From positions 310,001-374,000 of the forward strand of contig NZ_BNEB01000003.1 of the NCBI RefSeq assembly GCF_016860545.1: a DNA stretch of 64,000 nt, given 5' to 3'. This DNA comes from Streptomyces asoensis (GTDB taxonomy: Bacteria; Actinomycetota; Actinomycetes; Streptomycetales; Streptomycetaceae). Position 1 is the stretch's first letter. The number at the start of each line of letters is the position of its first letter. Below are positions 17,806-27,671 of this stretch, piece by piece. Position numbers and translations under genes: made by a program. The notes under the pieces were generated by a model. The model was given only the letters and a program-made list of their open reading frames with translations. It did no database searches and was not told where the DNA came from.

Positions 17806-19095
17806 TCAGAGCTTCGTCCCGGGTGTGATCCGCACCGTCCACTCCCCCGACGGCGTGCGCCCCTCCACGTCCACGCGTACCCCGCTGCCGGGCACCGTGA
17901 AGGTCTCGCCGAGGGCGACGGGGGCGTCCGCGAGCGGTGGATAGACGGAGTTCTCCCAGCAGGCCTCGGTACGGGGGTGGGCGTCGATCACCTCGACCGG
18001 GCCCCGGCCGGACCGGGCGCCGCTGCTGATGCGGTAGACGAGGACACCGCTGCGGCAGGCCGCCCGGTCGTTCCCGGCGGGGCTTCGCACCTCGAAGGCG
18101 AGCGCGCCGTCGGGGCCGGTGCGCACCACGGCGAGCTTGACGCCGTTGCCCAGTCCGAAGGCCGGCGCCCCGGCGGCCCGGGTGGCGGGGCCGCCGGGTC
18201 CGGCGCCCAGCGGCTCCATCGTCAGCCGGGTCGGTCCCGGGCCCCGTACGCAGACCACCTGGCGCGGTTCCAGCCAGCCGAGCTTCCACTTGTGCCAGGC
18301 GAACAGGTCGGGGGCGAGGCCGAACTGGCTGCCCATCAGGTCCCAGTCGCCGACATAGGTGTCCCAGTCGCCCTTGCCGTCTGCGGGACGGTGGTAGAGG
18401 TCGGGCAGGTCGAAGACGTGACCGGTCTCGTGGGCGAGGACGAGACGGTCCGGGGGGTGCTGCTCGAAGACGGTGACGACCCGGCGGATGTCGGCGCCGT
18501 CGGCGTGCAGCGGGGTGTCCAGGTTGACGACCTTGGTGGCGTCGGAGTCGACGCCCGGCGCGTCCGGGTCGGCCACGAAGTAGACGACGTCGTAGCGGGA
18601 GAAGTCGACGTGCGGGTCGGCGGCGGCCAGCGCGTCGCGCAGGTAGGCGGCCCGGCTGCGGGGGTTCCAGTCGCGCTGTATGGCGTAGGACGTGGACGGC
18701 TTCGGCATGCGGATCCAGCGCTTCAGCGGATGCGCCTTCAGGCTGAACCGGTTGTAGGACGCCTGCCGGAAGAAGCGGTCGGTCGCCGGGAAGTGGTCGG
18801 CGGCGAGCTCGCCGGGGGAGGTCATCGGCGTCCAGTCGGGGAAGGACAGGAAGACCATCACCGCGTCGAGGGTGCGGGTGGGGCGCACATAGGCGCTGTT
18901 CCAGGTGTCCACCCCCTCCGAGTGGTGGGCGGTGGTGCGGGCCAGGGCGCACGGGGCGGCGGAGAAGGGCTCGGCCACCGAGGGTCCACTGACGAGCGAG
19001 TTCGCGACCAGCGCCGAAAGGGTGGTGAACACGGCCGCGCCGCTGCGCAGTCGGGGGCGCGGGAGCAGTCGCGGACGTCGCGGCAGTCGCGGCAC
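17806..19095 (-). CDS. Secreted zinc metalloprotease, M6 (immune inhibitor A-like) family
   Basis: Exported protease of 429 residues. A basic N-terminus and hydrophobic segment (SGAAVFTTLSALVANSLV) form the signal peptide. The zinc motif HETGHVFDLPDLYH (H222, E223, H226 and the third ligand region DLYH) is the extended M6 signature, followed by GDWDLMGS, which resembles the conserved D-x-M turn of this family. The C-terminal 120 residues look like a beta-sandwich. The GTG at 19095 is chosen because GGAGG lies 5 nt upstream; an in-frame GTG at 19119 is less likely. It ends at the long shared terminator with tRNA-Lys copy 1. Confidence 0.88.
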   Translation of the reverse strand: MPRLPRRPRLLPRPRLRSGAAVFTTLSALVANSLVSGPSVAEPFSAAPCALARTTAHHSEGVDTWNSAYVRPTRTLDAVMVFLSFPDWTPMTSPGELAADHFPATDRFFRQASYNRFSLKAHPLKRWIRMPKPSTSYAIQRDWNPRSRAAYLRDALAAADPHVDFSRYDVVYFVADPDAPGVDSDATKVVNLDTPLHADGADIRRVVTVFEQHPPDRLVLAHETGHVFDLPDLYHRPADGKGDWDTYVGDWDLMGSQFGLAPDLFAWHKWKLGWLEPRQVVCVRGPGPTRLTMEPLGAGPGGPATRAAGAPAFGLGNGVKLAVVRTGPDGALAFEVRSPAGNDRAACRSGVLVYRISSGARSGRGPVEVIDAHPRTEACWENSVYPPLADAPVALGETFTVPGSGVRVDVEGRTPSGEWTVRITPGTKL

Positions 19096-19411
19096 AGGGA
19101 CCTCCGGAAGGCGGTTCACGGGACACCGCCACCCAGCCTGTGTGAATTTGTCGTACTACGCCCTGTTTGTCTGCCCCAGACGAGTGAGGAGCCCGAAAGC
19201 GGGCATCACCTCGACACCCCCGGAATTCTCACGGAACGTCACAAGCGGTCGTCCCCCCGCAGAACCGGGCCAGGTGCGGGCAGAAACGATCTGTCAGAAA
19301 GGCCGGTTGTTCGGGGACACTGGGCAGTGGCTGCGCGGGTCCGGGGGCAGCCTCTATGATCGGCAGACTTTCCTGCACGGACAGCGATCGAGTGCACTGC
19401 GGGAGCGAGCG
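19096..19411. other. Divergent intergenic region with promoter for the GGDEF-EAL gene
   Basis: This 316-nt gap between the protease (-) and the cyclic-di-GMP gene (+) has no plausible gene. A good -10, TATGAT (19355-19360), precedes the GTG at 19412 by about 50 nt. The part from 19135 to 19260 is AT-rich for the window and probably holds the protease promoter. I looked for a convincing BldD box, which controls many such genes, and could not settle on one. Confidence 0.5.
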
Positions 19412-21286
19412 GTGAGCGGAACGTCCGAAGGGTCGACGCCCGCGGCAGACCTCGACCGGTCAGCCGTCACAGAGAGTGACATCCATGGTACGGAAAGCGG
19501 AGCCCCGGTGCTTTGGCCTGCGGCCTACCGCTCCGCCTTCGCGGCGGCACCCCTGGCCATGGCGGTGGTCGACGGCGAGGGCCGGATCGTCGACGCCAAC
19601 GACGCGCTCGGCGTCCTGCTCGGCGTCGCGGACGCCGGCCCGGCCGGACGGGTCGCCGCCGAACTGCTGGACCTGGCCTCCGACCCCCGCACCTGGCACG
19701 CCTACCGCGAGGTGCTGCGCGGCCGGCAGGCGAAGCTGCGCTGCACCCGGCGCCTGAAGCTGCCCGACGGGCGCTCCCTGTGGGCGCAGGTCACCGTCTC
19801 CCCGCTCGACGGGGGAACGCCCGGCGCCGTCCTGCTGTCCGTCGCCGACGTCAGCGCCCACCGTGACCTCCAGGCGCGGCTGCGCCACCTCCAGATGCAC
19901 GATCCGGTGACCCGGCTGCCCAACCGGACCCTGTTCTTCGAGCGGGTGTCCGCGGCGCTGGAGACGGAGGTGTACGAGCAGAGCGGGACCGGCCGGATCG
20001 GCCTGTGCTACCTGGACCTGGACGGCTTCAAGGCGGTCAACGACACCCTCGGCCACCGGGTCGGCGACCTGCTGCTGGCCGCCGTCGCCGACCGGCTGAC
20101 GGAGTGCGCCGAGGAGGCCGGGCGGACCCGGCCGAGCGTGCCGCTGGTGGCCCGGCTCGGCGGTGACGAGTTCGCCCTGCTGGTGGAGGACTCCACCGGC
20201 ACCGAGCAGCTCGCGGACCTCGCCGAGTCCGTGCTCAAGGCGCTCCAGGCCCCCATCGACCTGGCCGGACACCGGCTGAACGTGTCCGCGTCCATCGGTG
20301 TGGTGGAGCGCCACGCGGCCGGCACCACGGCGACCGGTCTGATGCAGGCCGCCGACACGACCCTGTACTGGGCGAAGGTGGACGGCAAGGACCGCTGGAC
20401 GCTGTTCGACCCCGAGCGCAACGCCCATCTGATGACCCGGCAGGCCCTGGCCTCCACGCTGCGCCCCGCCATCGAGCGCGGCGAGTTCCGCCTCGACTAC
20501 CAGCCGCTGGTCGGCATGTCGGACGGCAGGCTGCGCGGGGTGGAGGCGCTGGTGCGCTGGGACCACCCCCGCTTCGGCCTGCTGTCGCCGAATCGGTTCG
20601 TCGCGCTGGCCGAGGAGGACGGCTCGATCGTGCCGCTCGGCCGATGGGTTCTGGCCACCGCCTGCCGGCAGGCCCGGCAGTGGCAGACGGACAATCCGGA
20701 CTATCCGCCGCTGTTCGTCAGCGTCAACGTGGCGGTGCGTCAGGTGTGGGACTCCGACCTGGTGGCGGACGTGGCGGAGATCCTCGCCGAGACCGGGCTC
20801 GCGCCGCACCTGCTCCAGCTGGAACTGACCGAGTCGGCCGTGATGGGCTCGGCGGGACGGCCGCTCCAGGCCCTCCAGGCGCTCAGCGACATGGGGGTGG
20901 GCATCGCCATCGACGACTTCGGCACCGGCTACTCCAACCTCGCCTATCTGAGCCGGCTGCCGGTGTCCGTGCTCAAGCTCGACGGGTCCTTCGTGCGCGG
21001 CTTCCAGTACGAGGGCGCGGGGGCACCGCCGAACCCCGCCGACCAGGTCGTCGTCGAGGCGATGATCGCCCTCGCGCACCGGCTGGGGCTGACCGTCACC
21101 GCCGAGTGCGTGGAGACCTCCGCGCAGGCGACCCGGCTGCGCAGCATCGGCTGCGACACCGGGCAGGGGTGGCTGTACTCCCGTCCGGTGCCGCCCGACC
21201 GCATCTCCGAGCTGCTCGGGACCGAGTCCGGAACAGAGTCCGGAACCGAGTCCGGGAGCGAGACCTACGCCGTCGGCAACCCGTAG
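19412..21286 (+). CDS. PAS-GGDEF-EAL cyclic-di-GMP turnover protein
   Basis: Soluble signalling enzyme of 624 residues with no membrane segments. A PAS domain (about 35-150) is followed by a GGDEF domain with intact [10 protein letters not shown] (GGDEF at 250-254) and an EAL domain with EAL at 378-380, [15 protein letters not shown] and KLDGSFVRG. All main catalytic motifs of both a diguanylate cyclase and a phosphodiesterase are present. I see no RxxD inhibitory site just before GGDEF. In Streptomyces cyclic-di-GMP controls development through BldD and RsiG. The C-terminus carries three GTES repeats. The last 22 nt overlap the convergent LLM gene. Confidence 0.93.
   Translation: MSGTSEGSTPAADLDRSAVTESDIHGTESGAPVLWPAAYRSAFAAAPLAMAVVDGEGRIVDANDALGVLLGVADAGPAGRVAAELLDLASDPRTWHAYREVLRGRQAKLRCTRRLKLPDGRSLWAQVTVSPLDGGTPGAVLLSVADVSAHRDLQARLRHLQMHDPVTRLPNRTLFFERVSAALETEVYEQSGTGRIGLCYLDLDGFKAVNDTLGHRVGDLLLAAVADRLTECAEEAGRTRPSVPLVARLGGDEFALLVEDSTGTEQLADLAESVLKALQAPIDLAGHRLNVSASIGVVERHAAGTTATGLMQAADTTLYWAKVDGKDRWTLFDPERNAHLMTRQALASTLRPAIERGEFRLDYQPLVGMSDGRLRGVEALVRWDHPRFGLLSPNRFVALAEEDGSIVPLGRWVLATACRQARQWQTDNPDYPPLFVSVNVAVRQVWDSDLVADVAEILAETGLAPHLLQLELTESAVMGSAGRPLQALQALSDMGVGIAIDDFGTGYSNLAYLSRLPVSVLKLDGSFVRGFQYEGAGAPPNPADQVVVEAMIALAHRLGLTVTAECVETSAQATRLRSIGCDTGQGWLYSRPVPPDRISELLGTESGTESGTESGSETYAVGNP
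21221..21256 (+). repeat. Three 12-bp tandem repeats in the GGDEF-EAL C-terminus
   Basis: ACCGAGTCCGGA, ACAGAGTCCGGA and ACCGAGTCCGGG encode a TESG-type repeat at the extreme C-terminus, where copy number may vary between strains. Confidence 0.85.
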
Positions 21287-22389
21287 GCGTCCGCGATCAG
21301 TTCGTAGGAGCGCAGCCGCAGCTCACCGCGGTGGGCGTGGCTGGTGAGCATCAACTCGTCGGCTCCGGTGCGCTTGTGGAGGTCGTCGAGACCGGTGCGG
21401 ACCTCGTCGGCCGTGCCGTGGATGATGTTCGCTCCCCAGGAATCGACGAACTCCCGCTCCAGCGGGCTGAACTCGTGCGCCTCGGCCTCCTCGGGAGAGG
21501 GGAAGAGACCGGGGCGGCCGCCGCGCAGCCGGATCATGTTGAGGCCGGTGGCCAGCACCTGGCGGCGGGCCTCGCGTTCCTCGTCGACGGCGAGCACGGA
21601 GACACCGATCAGGGCGTACGGCTCGGCGAGCACCGCGGACGGCCGGAAGGACTCCCGGTACAGGTCGAGGGCCGGGACGGTGTTCTGCGCGGAGAAGTGG
21701 TGCGCGAACGCGAAGGGCAGACCGAGCATGCCGGCCAGCCGGGCGCTGAAGCCGGAGGAGCCGAGCAGCCAGACGGGCGGCCGGTGCGACGACTGCACCC
21801 CGCCGGGCGACGTGCCCTGGACGGGGCCGGGGATGGCGTGGATCCGGCTGTAGCGGTGGCCGTCGGGGAAGTCGTCGTCCAGAAAGCGGACCAGTTCGGC
21901 GAGCTGCTCGGGGAAGTCGTCGGCGCCCTCGTGCAGGGTCGCGGTGCGGCGCAGGGCGGCGGCCGTGGCGCCGTCCGTCCCCGGGGCGCGGCCGAGACCC
22001 AGGTCGACCCGGCGGGGCGCCAGCGCCTCCAGGGTGCCGAACTGCTCGGCGACGACCAGGGGCGCGTGGTTGGGCAGCATCACACCGCCCGAGCCGAGGC
22101 GGATGCGGTCGGTGTGGGCGGCGAGGTGGGCGAGGATCACCGCGGGCGAGGAGGAGGCGACACCCGGCATCGAGTGGTGCTCGGCGACCCAGTAGCGGTG
22201 GAAGCCGCGCGACTCGGTGTACTTGGCGAGCTCGACGCTGGTGCGCAGGGCGTCGGTGGCGGTCCGGCCGGAGCCGACGGTGACCAGGTCCAGTACGGAC
22301 AGCGGCGCCGGAGCGCTGCCCCGGGCCGCGGCCCGGATCCCGTCGCCGGCCGCCGCCGTCACATCGCTCGCCGTCTCGTCTGCCGCCAC
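21265..22389 (-). CDS. LLM-class flavin-dependent oxidoreductase (luciferase-like)
   Basis: Cytosolic flavin enzyme of 374 residues of the bacterial luciferase-like fold. Visible family segments: [20 protein letters not shown] near the start, [38 protein letters not shown] and [13 protein letters not shown]. This pattern is that of the MsnO8-type subgroup of LLM enzymes. The GTG at 22389 is chosen because AGGAGG lies 7 nt upstream. It is downstream of, and in the same direction as, the racemase-family gene, and may serve the same catabolic pathway; the substrate is unknown. Confidence 0.88.
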   Translation of the reverse strand: MAADETASDVTAAAGDGIRAAARGSAPAPLSVLDLVTVGSGRTATDALRTSVELAKYTESRGFHRYWVAEHHSMPGVASSSPAVILAHLAAHTDRIRLGSGGVMLPNHAPLVVAEQFGTLEALAPRRVDLGLGRAPGTDGATAAALRRTATLHEGADDFPEQLAELVRFLDDDFPDGHRYSRIHAIPGPVQGTSPGGVQSSHRPPVWLLGSSGFSARLAGMLGLPFAFAHHFSAQNTVPALDLYRESFRPSAVLAEPYALIGVSVLAVDEEREARRQVLATGLNMIRLRGGRPGLFPSPEEAEAHEFSPLEREFVDSWGANIIHGTADEVRTGLDDLHKRTGADELMLTSHAHRGELRLRSYELIADAYGLPTA

Positions 22390-22506
22390 GGGGGTCCTCC
22401 TGCTCGTCGGCGCGTACTGTCCTGCGCAGCACAACAGGAGGGTGTCCCCGTTTGTTCCCGGCGGGGCCCGGCCGCCCCGCCCGGGGGCACCGGACCCGGG
22501 GGCCGG

Positions 22507-23238
22507 TCAGACCTGCACGATCGGCTCCCGGGTGAACAGGGTGCCCAGGCTCGGCGCGTTCACGCGGCGGTCCGCCAGCCGCAGGGCCTCCCAGACCGTG
22601 ACCTGGTTGGCCGTGAGGACCGGCTTGCCGAGCTCCTTCTCCAGGGCGGGCAGACAGGCGGCCGTGTGCAGGGCGGTGTGAGGGATCAGGACCGCGTCGG
22701 CGTCGGGCGCGTCGGCCGCCCTCGCCAGCGCGGTGACCTGCGCCTCCTCCCAGGCGGCGACCTCGGCCGCCGTTGCGGCCGGGGCGCTGTGCACGCCGGT
22801 CACCTCCAGACCGCCGGCCCGCAGGAACCCACCGAACAGGCCGGCGACGTCGTCGGGGTAGGCCGCGGCGACGGCGACCCGCCGGGCCCCGATCTCGCGG
22901 GCCGCGTGCACGAAGGCGAAGGAGGTCGAGGAGGCCGCCATGCCGGCGGTGGTGGCCAGCGTGCGCACCTGTTCCTGGGCGCCCTCCCAGCCGTGCACGA
23001 AGCCGCCGCTGGTGCAGGCCCACACGATCGCCTCGGCCCCCGCCAGCCGCAACTGCTCGACGCCCTTCGTCAGCCCCTCGGGGTCCCCCATCTGCCGCAG
23101 TACGTCGACCCGGTGCGAGTCCTCCCCGAGGTCCGTGTGGACCAGGTCCAACCGGACGTCGCTGCCCAGGAGCTGCTCGATACGGGGGTAGTCGTCCTCG
23201 GCCGAGTGGCCCGGGTAGAGAAAACCGAGTGCGGTCAT
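22507..23238 (-). CDS. Asp/Glu racemase superfamily enzyme, maleate isomerase/EutA-like
   Basis: Cytosolic enzyme of 243 residues related to maleate cis-trans isomerase, arylmalonate decarboxylase and EutA of ectoine catabolism. The first catalytic cysteine is in IVWACTSGGFVHGWEG. The second motif, which in maleate isomerase begins with Cys (CTNLRT-like), reads PHTALHTAAC, so the second catalytic cysteine is replaced or displaced and the enzyme may not be a racemase or isomerase. The motif LTANQVTVWEALR is typical of the family C-terminus. It lies next to, and divergent from, the dehydrogenase and ehu genes, which suggests a role in ectoine-related or other small-acid metabolism. Confidence 0.8.
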   Translation of the reverse strand: MTALGFLYPGHSAEDDYPRIEQLLGSDVRLDLVHTDLGEDSHRVDVLRQMGDPEGLTKGVEQLRLAGAEAIVWACTSGGFVHGWEGAQEQVRTLATTAGMAASSTSFAFVHAAREIGARRVAVAAAYPDDVAGLFGGFLRAGGLEVTGVHSAPAATAAEVAAWEEAQVTALARAADAPDADAVLIPHTALHTAACLPALEKELGKPVLTANQVTVWEALRLADRRVNAPSLGTLFTREPIVQV

Positions 23239-23401
23239 GTCCAGCCTTCCTGCTGCTGCTCTTCTTCCGGCAGGACCGGGGGCTCCTGCGGTACGGGCGG
23301 TTCCCGAACCGTCCGGGTGTCCGGCAGCCCGGCTGCCACACGCCCGCCGGTGCTCCCGCGCCGCCCGGGGCCCGCGGGCGGTGCTCCGGCGGCGGCGCTT
23401 G

Positions 23402-23490
23402 TCACGGTCCCACCGCTCGGATACCCGGTCGGCGCGACACCGCCCACACGGTCACCTGGTTGGCCGAGAAAGGCCCCCGCCCCCGCGGGC
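23402..23490 (-). pseudogene. Decayed fragment of a second racemase/maleate isomerase paralogue
   Basis: The minus strand encodes SANQVTVWAV followed by RRPGIRAVGP and a stop. This matches the C-terminal motif TANQVTVWEALR of the intact gene at 22507-23238. Neither a start nor the rest of the family is readable upstream, where the sequence becomes Pro/Arg-rich noise. It looks like the remnant of a tandem paralogue. The rest of the 381-nt gap (23239-23619) must hold the divergent promoters. Confidence 0.55.
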
Positions 23491-23619
23491 GCCGCCGCGA
23501 CGGCGGGGCGGCCCCGCAACCCGGCATCCGGCCGGGCGTGTTGACGGCGGTCGGTCCGGGTGCGAACGTGGGCGATCCGCGCACGTCAGGCACCTGGTCA
23601 CGCACATAGGGGGCACCGG

Positions 23620-24582
23620 ATGGCCGTCGGCCCCGCACACCTGCCCACGCTCCTCGTGCTCGACGCCGATCCCCTCCCCCGGCTCGGCCGCCTCACCGGG
23701 CGGGTCCGGGTGCTGCACACCGACGAGGCCTCGCTCGCCGCCCGGCTGCCGGAGGCGGACGTCCTGCTGGTCTGGGACTTCACCTCGCGTGCCGTGCGCG
23801 CCGCCTGGCCCGGCGCGGGACCGCGTCCCGGCTGGGTGCACACGGCGAGCGCGGGCGTGGACCACCTGCTCTGTCCGGAGCTGACCGCGTCCGGGACGGT
23901 GGTGACGAACGCGCGCGGGATCTTCGAGGAGCCGATCGCCGAGTACGTCGCCGCCCTGGTCCTGGCGATGGCCAAGGACCTCCCCCGGACCTGGGAGTCG
24001 CAGCGGCAGGGCGAGTGGCGGCACCGGGAGGGGGCGCGGGTGGCCGGGACCCGGGCCGTCGTCGTCGGGTCCGGGCCGATCGGACGGGCGATCGCCCGGA
24101 CGCTGAAGGCGCTCGGCGTGACCGCGGCCGTCGTCGGCCGCGTCCCGCGCACCGGCATCCACGGGCCCCAGGACCTGGACCGCCTCCTCGCGCGCGCCGA
24201 CTGGGTGATCGCCGCCGCGCCGCTCACCGACGCGACGCGGGGCATGTTCGACACCCGGCGGTTCGGGGTGATGCAGCCCTCGGCCCGGTTCGTGAACGTG
24301 GGCCGCGGCCCGCTGGTCGACGAGGACGCGCTGGTACGGGCCCTGGAACGGCGGTGGATCGCGGGCGCCGCGCTCGACGTCCTCACCGAGGAGCCCCTGC
24401 CGCCGGACAGCCCGCTGTGGCGGGTCCCGGGGCTGCTGATCTCGCCCCACATGAGCGGTGACACCGTCGGCCGGTGGGACGAGCTCGGCGCGCAGTTCGT
24501 CGACCTGTTCGAACGCTGGGCGGCGGGCCGGCCGCTGAAGAACGTGGTCGACAAGGAGCGCGGGTACGTTCCCGGACACTGA
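23620..24582 (+). CDS. D-2-hydroxyacid dehydrogenase
   Basis: NAD(P)-dependent oxidoreductase of 320 residues. The nucleotide-binding loop GSGPIGRAIARTL is near residues 150-162. The catalytic triad regions are NVGRGPLVDEDAL (Arg), DVLTEEPLP (Glu) and ISPHMSGDT (His). The ATG follows a GGGGG stretch. It is the first gene of the rightward cluster with the ehu importer, 114 nt before ehuB, and may act on a catabolite of the imported compound; the exact acid is unknown. Confidence 0.9.
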   Translation: MAVGPAHLPTLLVLDADPLPRLGRLTGRVRVLHTDEASLAARLPEADVLLVWDFTSRAVRAAWPGAGPRPGWVHTASAGVDHLLCPELTASGTVVTNARGIFEEPIAEYVAALVLAMAKDLPRTWESQRQGEWRHREGARVAGTRAVVVGSGPIGRAIARTLKALGVTAAVVGRVPRTGIHGPQDLDRLLARADWVIAAAPLTDATRGMFDTRRFGVMQPSARFVNVGRGPLVDEDALVRALERRWIAGAALDVLTEEPLPPDSPLWRVPGLLISPHMSGDTVGRWDELGAQFVDLFERWAAGRPLKNVVDKERGYVPGH

Positions 24583-24696
24583 CGTCCCCGCCCCGGACGT
24601 GCCCCGCGCGAGCGTGCCGGGGAGACCTCGGGGCGGTCGTGTGCAGCCCGCGGTGCGCGGCGCATACGACGAATGGTCCTGGGTAGCCGCGCCGCC

Positions 24697-25608
24697 ATGG
24701 CTCCACCGACCAGATTCAGTCAGCGCACACACACGACAGGAACCACACGCCGATCGCTGCTCGCGGGGGTGGCGGCGCTCGGCACGCTCGGCGCCGCGGG
24801 CTGCTCACGGGTGGCGACCGCCTCGACCGCGCCGGGCGGGGACCTGCTGGACAGACTGCGGGCCCAGGGCGTCGTACGGCTCGGGATAGCGGGGGAGATC
24901 CCCTTCGGGTACATCGACCGGGACGGCCGGCTGACCGGGGAGGCGCCCGAACTGGCCGAGGTGGTGTTCAAGCGCCTCGGGGTCGACCGGGTACAGCCCG
25001 TGCCCACGGAGTTCGGCTCCCTCGTCCCGGGACTCGGCTCCCAGCAGTTCGATGTCGTGGCCGCCGGGATGTACATCAACCCCGACCGCTGCGAGCAGGT
25101 CATATTCGCCGACCCGGACTACCAGATGCTGGACGCTTTCATCGTCCGCAAGGGGAACCCGAAGGGGTTGCACACCTACCAGGACGTGGTGGAGAAGGGC
25201 GCGAGGTTCGCCACCGGGACCGGGTACGCCGAGATCCAGTACGCGGTCGAGGCGGGGTACCGGCAGAGCGACATGCTGATCGTGCCGGACCAGGTGGCCG
25301 GGCTGAACGCCGTCGAGGCGGGGCGGGTCGACGTCTTCGCCGGTACCGCCCTCACCGCCCGTGAGGTCGTGAAGAAGTCCTCCAAGGCAGAGGCGACCAA
25401 GCCGTTCGCCCCGCTCGTCGGCGGCAAGCCGCATGTCGACGGGGGCGGGTTCGCCTTCCGGCCGACCGAGACGAAGCTGCGCGACGCCTTCAACGTCGAG
25501 CTGCGCAAGCTGAAGAAGAGCGGCGAGCTGTTCCGGATCCTGCGGCCCTTCGGCTTCACCGAGGCCGAGATGACCGACCTGACCGCGAAGGAGCTGTGCG
25601 GCGGATGA
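24697..25608 (+). CDS. ehuB: Ectoine/hydroxyectoine ABC transporter, substrate-binding lipoprotein EhuB
   Basis: Extracellular binding protein of about 303 residues, family 3 type. The N-terminus has TTRRSLLAG followed by a hydrophobic segment and the lipobox LGAAGC, so it is a Tat-type lipoprotein. Segments resembling EhuB: VRLGIAGEIPFGYIDRDG, ELAEVVFKRLGVDR, and AAGMYINPDRCEQV. The ATG at 24697 is preferred to one 24 nt upstream; neither has a strong ribosome site. Its stop overlaps the ehuC start (ATGA). In rhizobia the EhuABCD system brings in the compatible solutes ectoine and hydroxyectoine for use as nutrients. Confidence 0.85.
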   Translation: MAPPTRFSQRTHTTGTTRRSLLAGVAALGTLGAAGCSRVATASTAPGGDLLDRLRAQGVVRLGIAGEIPFGYIDRDGRLTGEAPELAEVVFKRLGVDRVQPVPTEFGSLVPGLGSQQFDVVAAGMYINPDRCEQVIFADPDYQMLDAFIVRKGNPKGLHTYQDVVEKGARFATGTGYAEIQYAVEAGYRQSDMLIVPDQVAGLNAVEAGRVDVFAGTALTAREVVKKSSKAEATKPFAPLVGGKPHVDGGGFAFRPTETKLRDAFNVELRKLKKSGELFRILRPFGFTEAEMTDLTAKELCGG

Positions 25609-26249
25609 CATCGGGACTCTGGGAACTCGTCCTCAAGGGGATCTGGACGACCGTGCAGCTGCTGGTGTTCAGCGCCGCGCTGGGCGCGGCCGTCTCCTTC
25701 GCCGTCGGGATCGCGCGCACGCACCGGCTGTGGATCGTGCGCTTCCTGGCGGGCTTCTACACCGAGGTGTTCCGCGGGACCTCGGCCCTCGTGATGATCT
25801 TCTGGGTGTTCTTCGTGCTGCCGCCCGCCTTCGGCTGGCAGTTGGTGCCGATGTGGGCGGGCACGCTCGCGCTCGGCCTCACGTACGGCGCGTACGGCTC
25901 GGAGATCGTGCGCGGCGGGCTGCTGGCCGTCGACCCGGCGCAGCGGGAGGGCGGCATCGCGCTCGGCTTCACGTCCGGGCAGCGGCTGCGCAAGATCCTG
26001 CTGCCGCAGGCGGTGCCGGAGATGATCCCGCCGTTCTCCAACCTCCTGGTCGAGCTGCTCAAGGGCACGGCCCTGGTGTCCGTCATGGGCATGGGCGACC
26101 TGGCCTTCAGCGGCAACCTGGTGCGCCTCGCGCTCCAGGAGAGCGCGGAGATCTACACCTACGTCCTGCTCATCTACTTCGTGATCGCGTTCCTGCTCAC
26201 CCGGGTGATGCGCGGTCTCGAGAACCATCTGAAGGCGGGTGTGCGATGA
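25605..26249 (+). CDS. ehuC: Ectoine/hydroxyectoine ABC transporter permease EhuC
   Basis: Membrane permease of 214 residues of the amino-acid (HisMQ) type. It has about five hydrophobic segments and the EAA-like loop REGGIALGFTSGQRLRKILL PQA, which contacts the ATPase. Both ends overlap neighbours by 4 nt (ATGA), so translation is coupled to ehuB and ehuD. A typical feature of the EhuC group is the pairing with a second, similar but distinct permease. Confidence 0.85.
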   Translation: MTSGLWELVLKGIWTTVQLLVFSAALGAAVSFAVGIARTHRLWIVRFLAGFYTEVFRGTSALVMIFWVFFVLPPAFGWQLVPMWAGTLALGLTYGAYGSEIVRGGLLAVDPAQREGGIALGFTSGQRLRKILLPQAVPEMIPPFSNLLVELLKGTALVSVMGMGDLAFSGNLVRLALQESAEIYTYVLLIYFVIAFLLTRVMRGLENHLKAGVR

Positions 26250-26896
26250 ACTGGGACTGGAACGCCGTCCGCGACTTCATGCCCTTGTTCCGGGAGGGGC
26301 TGCTCGTCACCCTCCAGGCGCTGGTCCTGGGATCGCTGATCTCGTTCACGCTGGGGCTGGTGTGGGCGCTGCTGATGCGGACCCCCACGCGGTGGGTGCA
26401 GTGGCCGGTCGGGATCGTGACCGAGTTCGTCCGGGACACGCCGCTGCTGGTGCAGCTGTTCTTCCTCTTCTACGTGCTGCCCGAGTGGGGACTGACCCTG
26501 TCGGCGATGGCCACCGGGGTGCTCGCGATCGGGCTGCACTACTCGACGTACACGATGCAGGTCTACCGGGCCGGTATCGAGGCGGTGCCGGCCGGTCAGT
26601 GGGAGGCGGCTACCGCGCTGAACCTGTCGAAGGCCCGGACCTGGCGTGCGGTGATCCTGCCGCAGGCGGTCCGCCGGGTCGTGCCGGCGCTCGGCAACTA
26701 CGTCATCTCGATGCTCAAGGACACGCCGCTGCTCATGGCGATCACCGTGCTGGAGATGCTCGGCCGGGCCCGGCTCTTCTCCCAGGAGCACTTCCGGTTC
26801 ACCGAGCCCCTCACGGTGATCGGCGTGGCCTTCATCGTCATCTCCGCCCTCGCCTCCTTCCTTCTGCGCACCTTGGAGCGACGCCTTGTCCGTTGA
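26246..26896 (+). CDS. ehuD: Ectoine/hydroxyectoine ABC transporter permease EhuD
   Basis: Second HisMQ-type permease, 216 residues, with an EAA-like loop around QWEAATALNLSKARTWRAVI and LPQAVRRVVPALGNY. The N-terminus is MNWDWNAVRDFMPLFREGLL. The end overlaps the TTG start of ehuA by 11 nt. It forms the membrane channel together with EhuC. Confidence 0.85.
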   Translation: MNWDWNAVRDFMPLFREGLLVTLQALVLGSLISFTLGLVWALLMRTPTRWVQWPVGIVTEFVRDTPLLVQLFFLFYVLPEWGLTLSAMATGVLAIGLHYSTYTMQVYRAGIEAVPAGQWEAATALNLSKARTWRAVILPQAVRRVVPALGNYVISMLKDTPLLMAITVLEMLGRARLFSQEHFRFTEPLTVIGVAFIVISALASFLLRTLERRLVR

Positions 26897-27665
26897 AACC
26901 CTGAAGCAGCCGTCCGGCACCCCCGAGAGCTCCGAGCTGATCCGGCTGGAGGGGGTCACCAAGCGGTTCGGGGACAACACCGTCCTCGACCATCTGGACT
27001 TCTCCGTGCAGCCCGGCAAGCACGTCACCCTCATCGGCCCGTCGGGGTCCGGCAAGACCACGATCCTGCGGCTGCTGATGACCCTGGCCAAGCCCGACGA
27101 GGGCACCATCACCGTCGACGGGCAGCGGCTGTTCCCGGCGCCGGAGAAGCAGGTCCGCGAGGTCCGCAAGAAGATCGGGATGGTGTTCCAGCAGTTCAAC
27201 CTGTTCCCGAACATGAGCGTGCTCAGAAACCTCACGGAGGCGCCGGTCACCGTGCTCGGCCTGTCCAAGGACGAGGCGGAGGCGAGGGCGCGCGAGCTGC
27301 TGGACCTGGTGGGCCTGGCCGACAAGTGCGACGCGAAGCCGTCCCGGCTGTCGGGCGGGCAGCAGCAGCGGGTGGCGATCGCCCGGGCGCTGGCGATGCG
27401 GCCGCAGATCCTGCTCCTGGACGAGGTCACCTCGGCGCTGGACCCCGAGCTCGTCGCGGGCGTCCTGGACGTCCTGCGGGACATCGCCCGCTCCACCGAC
27501 ATCACGATGCTCTGCGTGACCCACGAGATGAACTTCGCCCGGGACATCTCCGACCAGGTCCTGATGTTCGACGCGGGCCGGGTCGTCGAGGCGGGCCCGC
27601 CGGAGCAGATCTTCGGCTCGCCGGAACAGGAGCGCACCCGGGAGTTCCTGAGCGCGGTGCTCTAG
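26886..27665 (+). CDS. ehuA: Ectoine/hydroxyectoine ABC transporter ATPase EhuA
   Basis: ATP-binding subunit of 259 residues. Walker A GPSGSGKTT (51-59), Q-loop VFQQFNLFPNMS, signature LSGGQQQR (155-162), Walker B ILLLDEVTSALDPE and the switch histidine in VTHEMNFARD are all intact. The start is TTG at 26886, inside the end of ehuD, with GGAG 7 nt upstream; no ATG is available before the Walker region. It is the last gene of the importer and is followed after 6 nt by a hairpin. Confidence 0.88.
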   Translation: MSVETLKQPSGTPESSELIRLEGVTKRFGDNTVLDHLDFSVQPGKHVTLIGPSGSGKTTILRLLMTLAKPDEGTITVDGQRLFPAPEKQVREVRKKIGMVFQQFNLFPNMSVLRNLTEAPVTVLGLSKDEAEARARELLDLVGLADKCDAKPSRLSGGQQQRVAIARALAMRPQILLLDEVTSALDPELVAGVLDVLRDIARSTDITMLCVTHEMNFARDISDQVLMFDAGRVVEAGPPEQIFGSPEQERTREFLSAVL

Positions 27666-27671
27666 GGGGTG

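Noticed and set aside
19120..19411. BldD-type operator before the GGDEF-EAL gene
   Set aside because: TCAC and GTCAC fragments are present but no convincing full inverted site could be aligned by eye.
23402..23638. The 78-residue open frame in the racemase/dehydrogenase gap as a functional gene
   Set aside because: Only about 25 residues at its C-terminus match a family; the rest is Pro/Arg-rich sequence without a ribosome site, so it is called a remnant.
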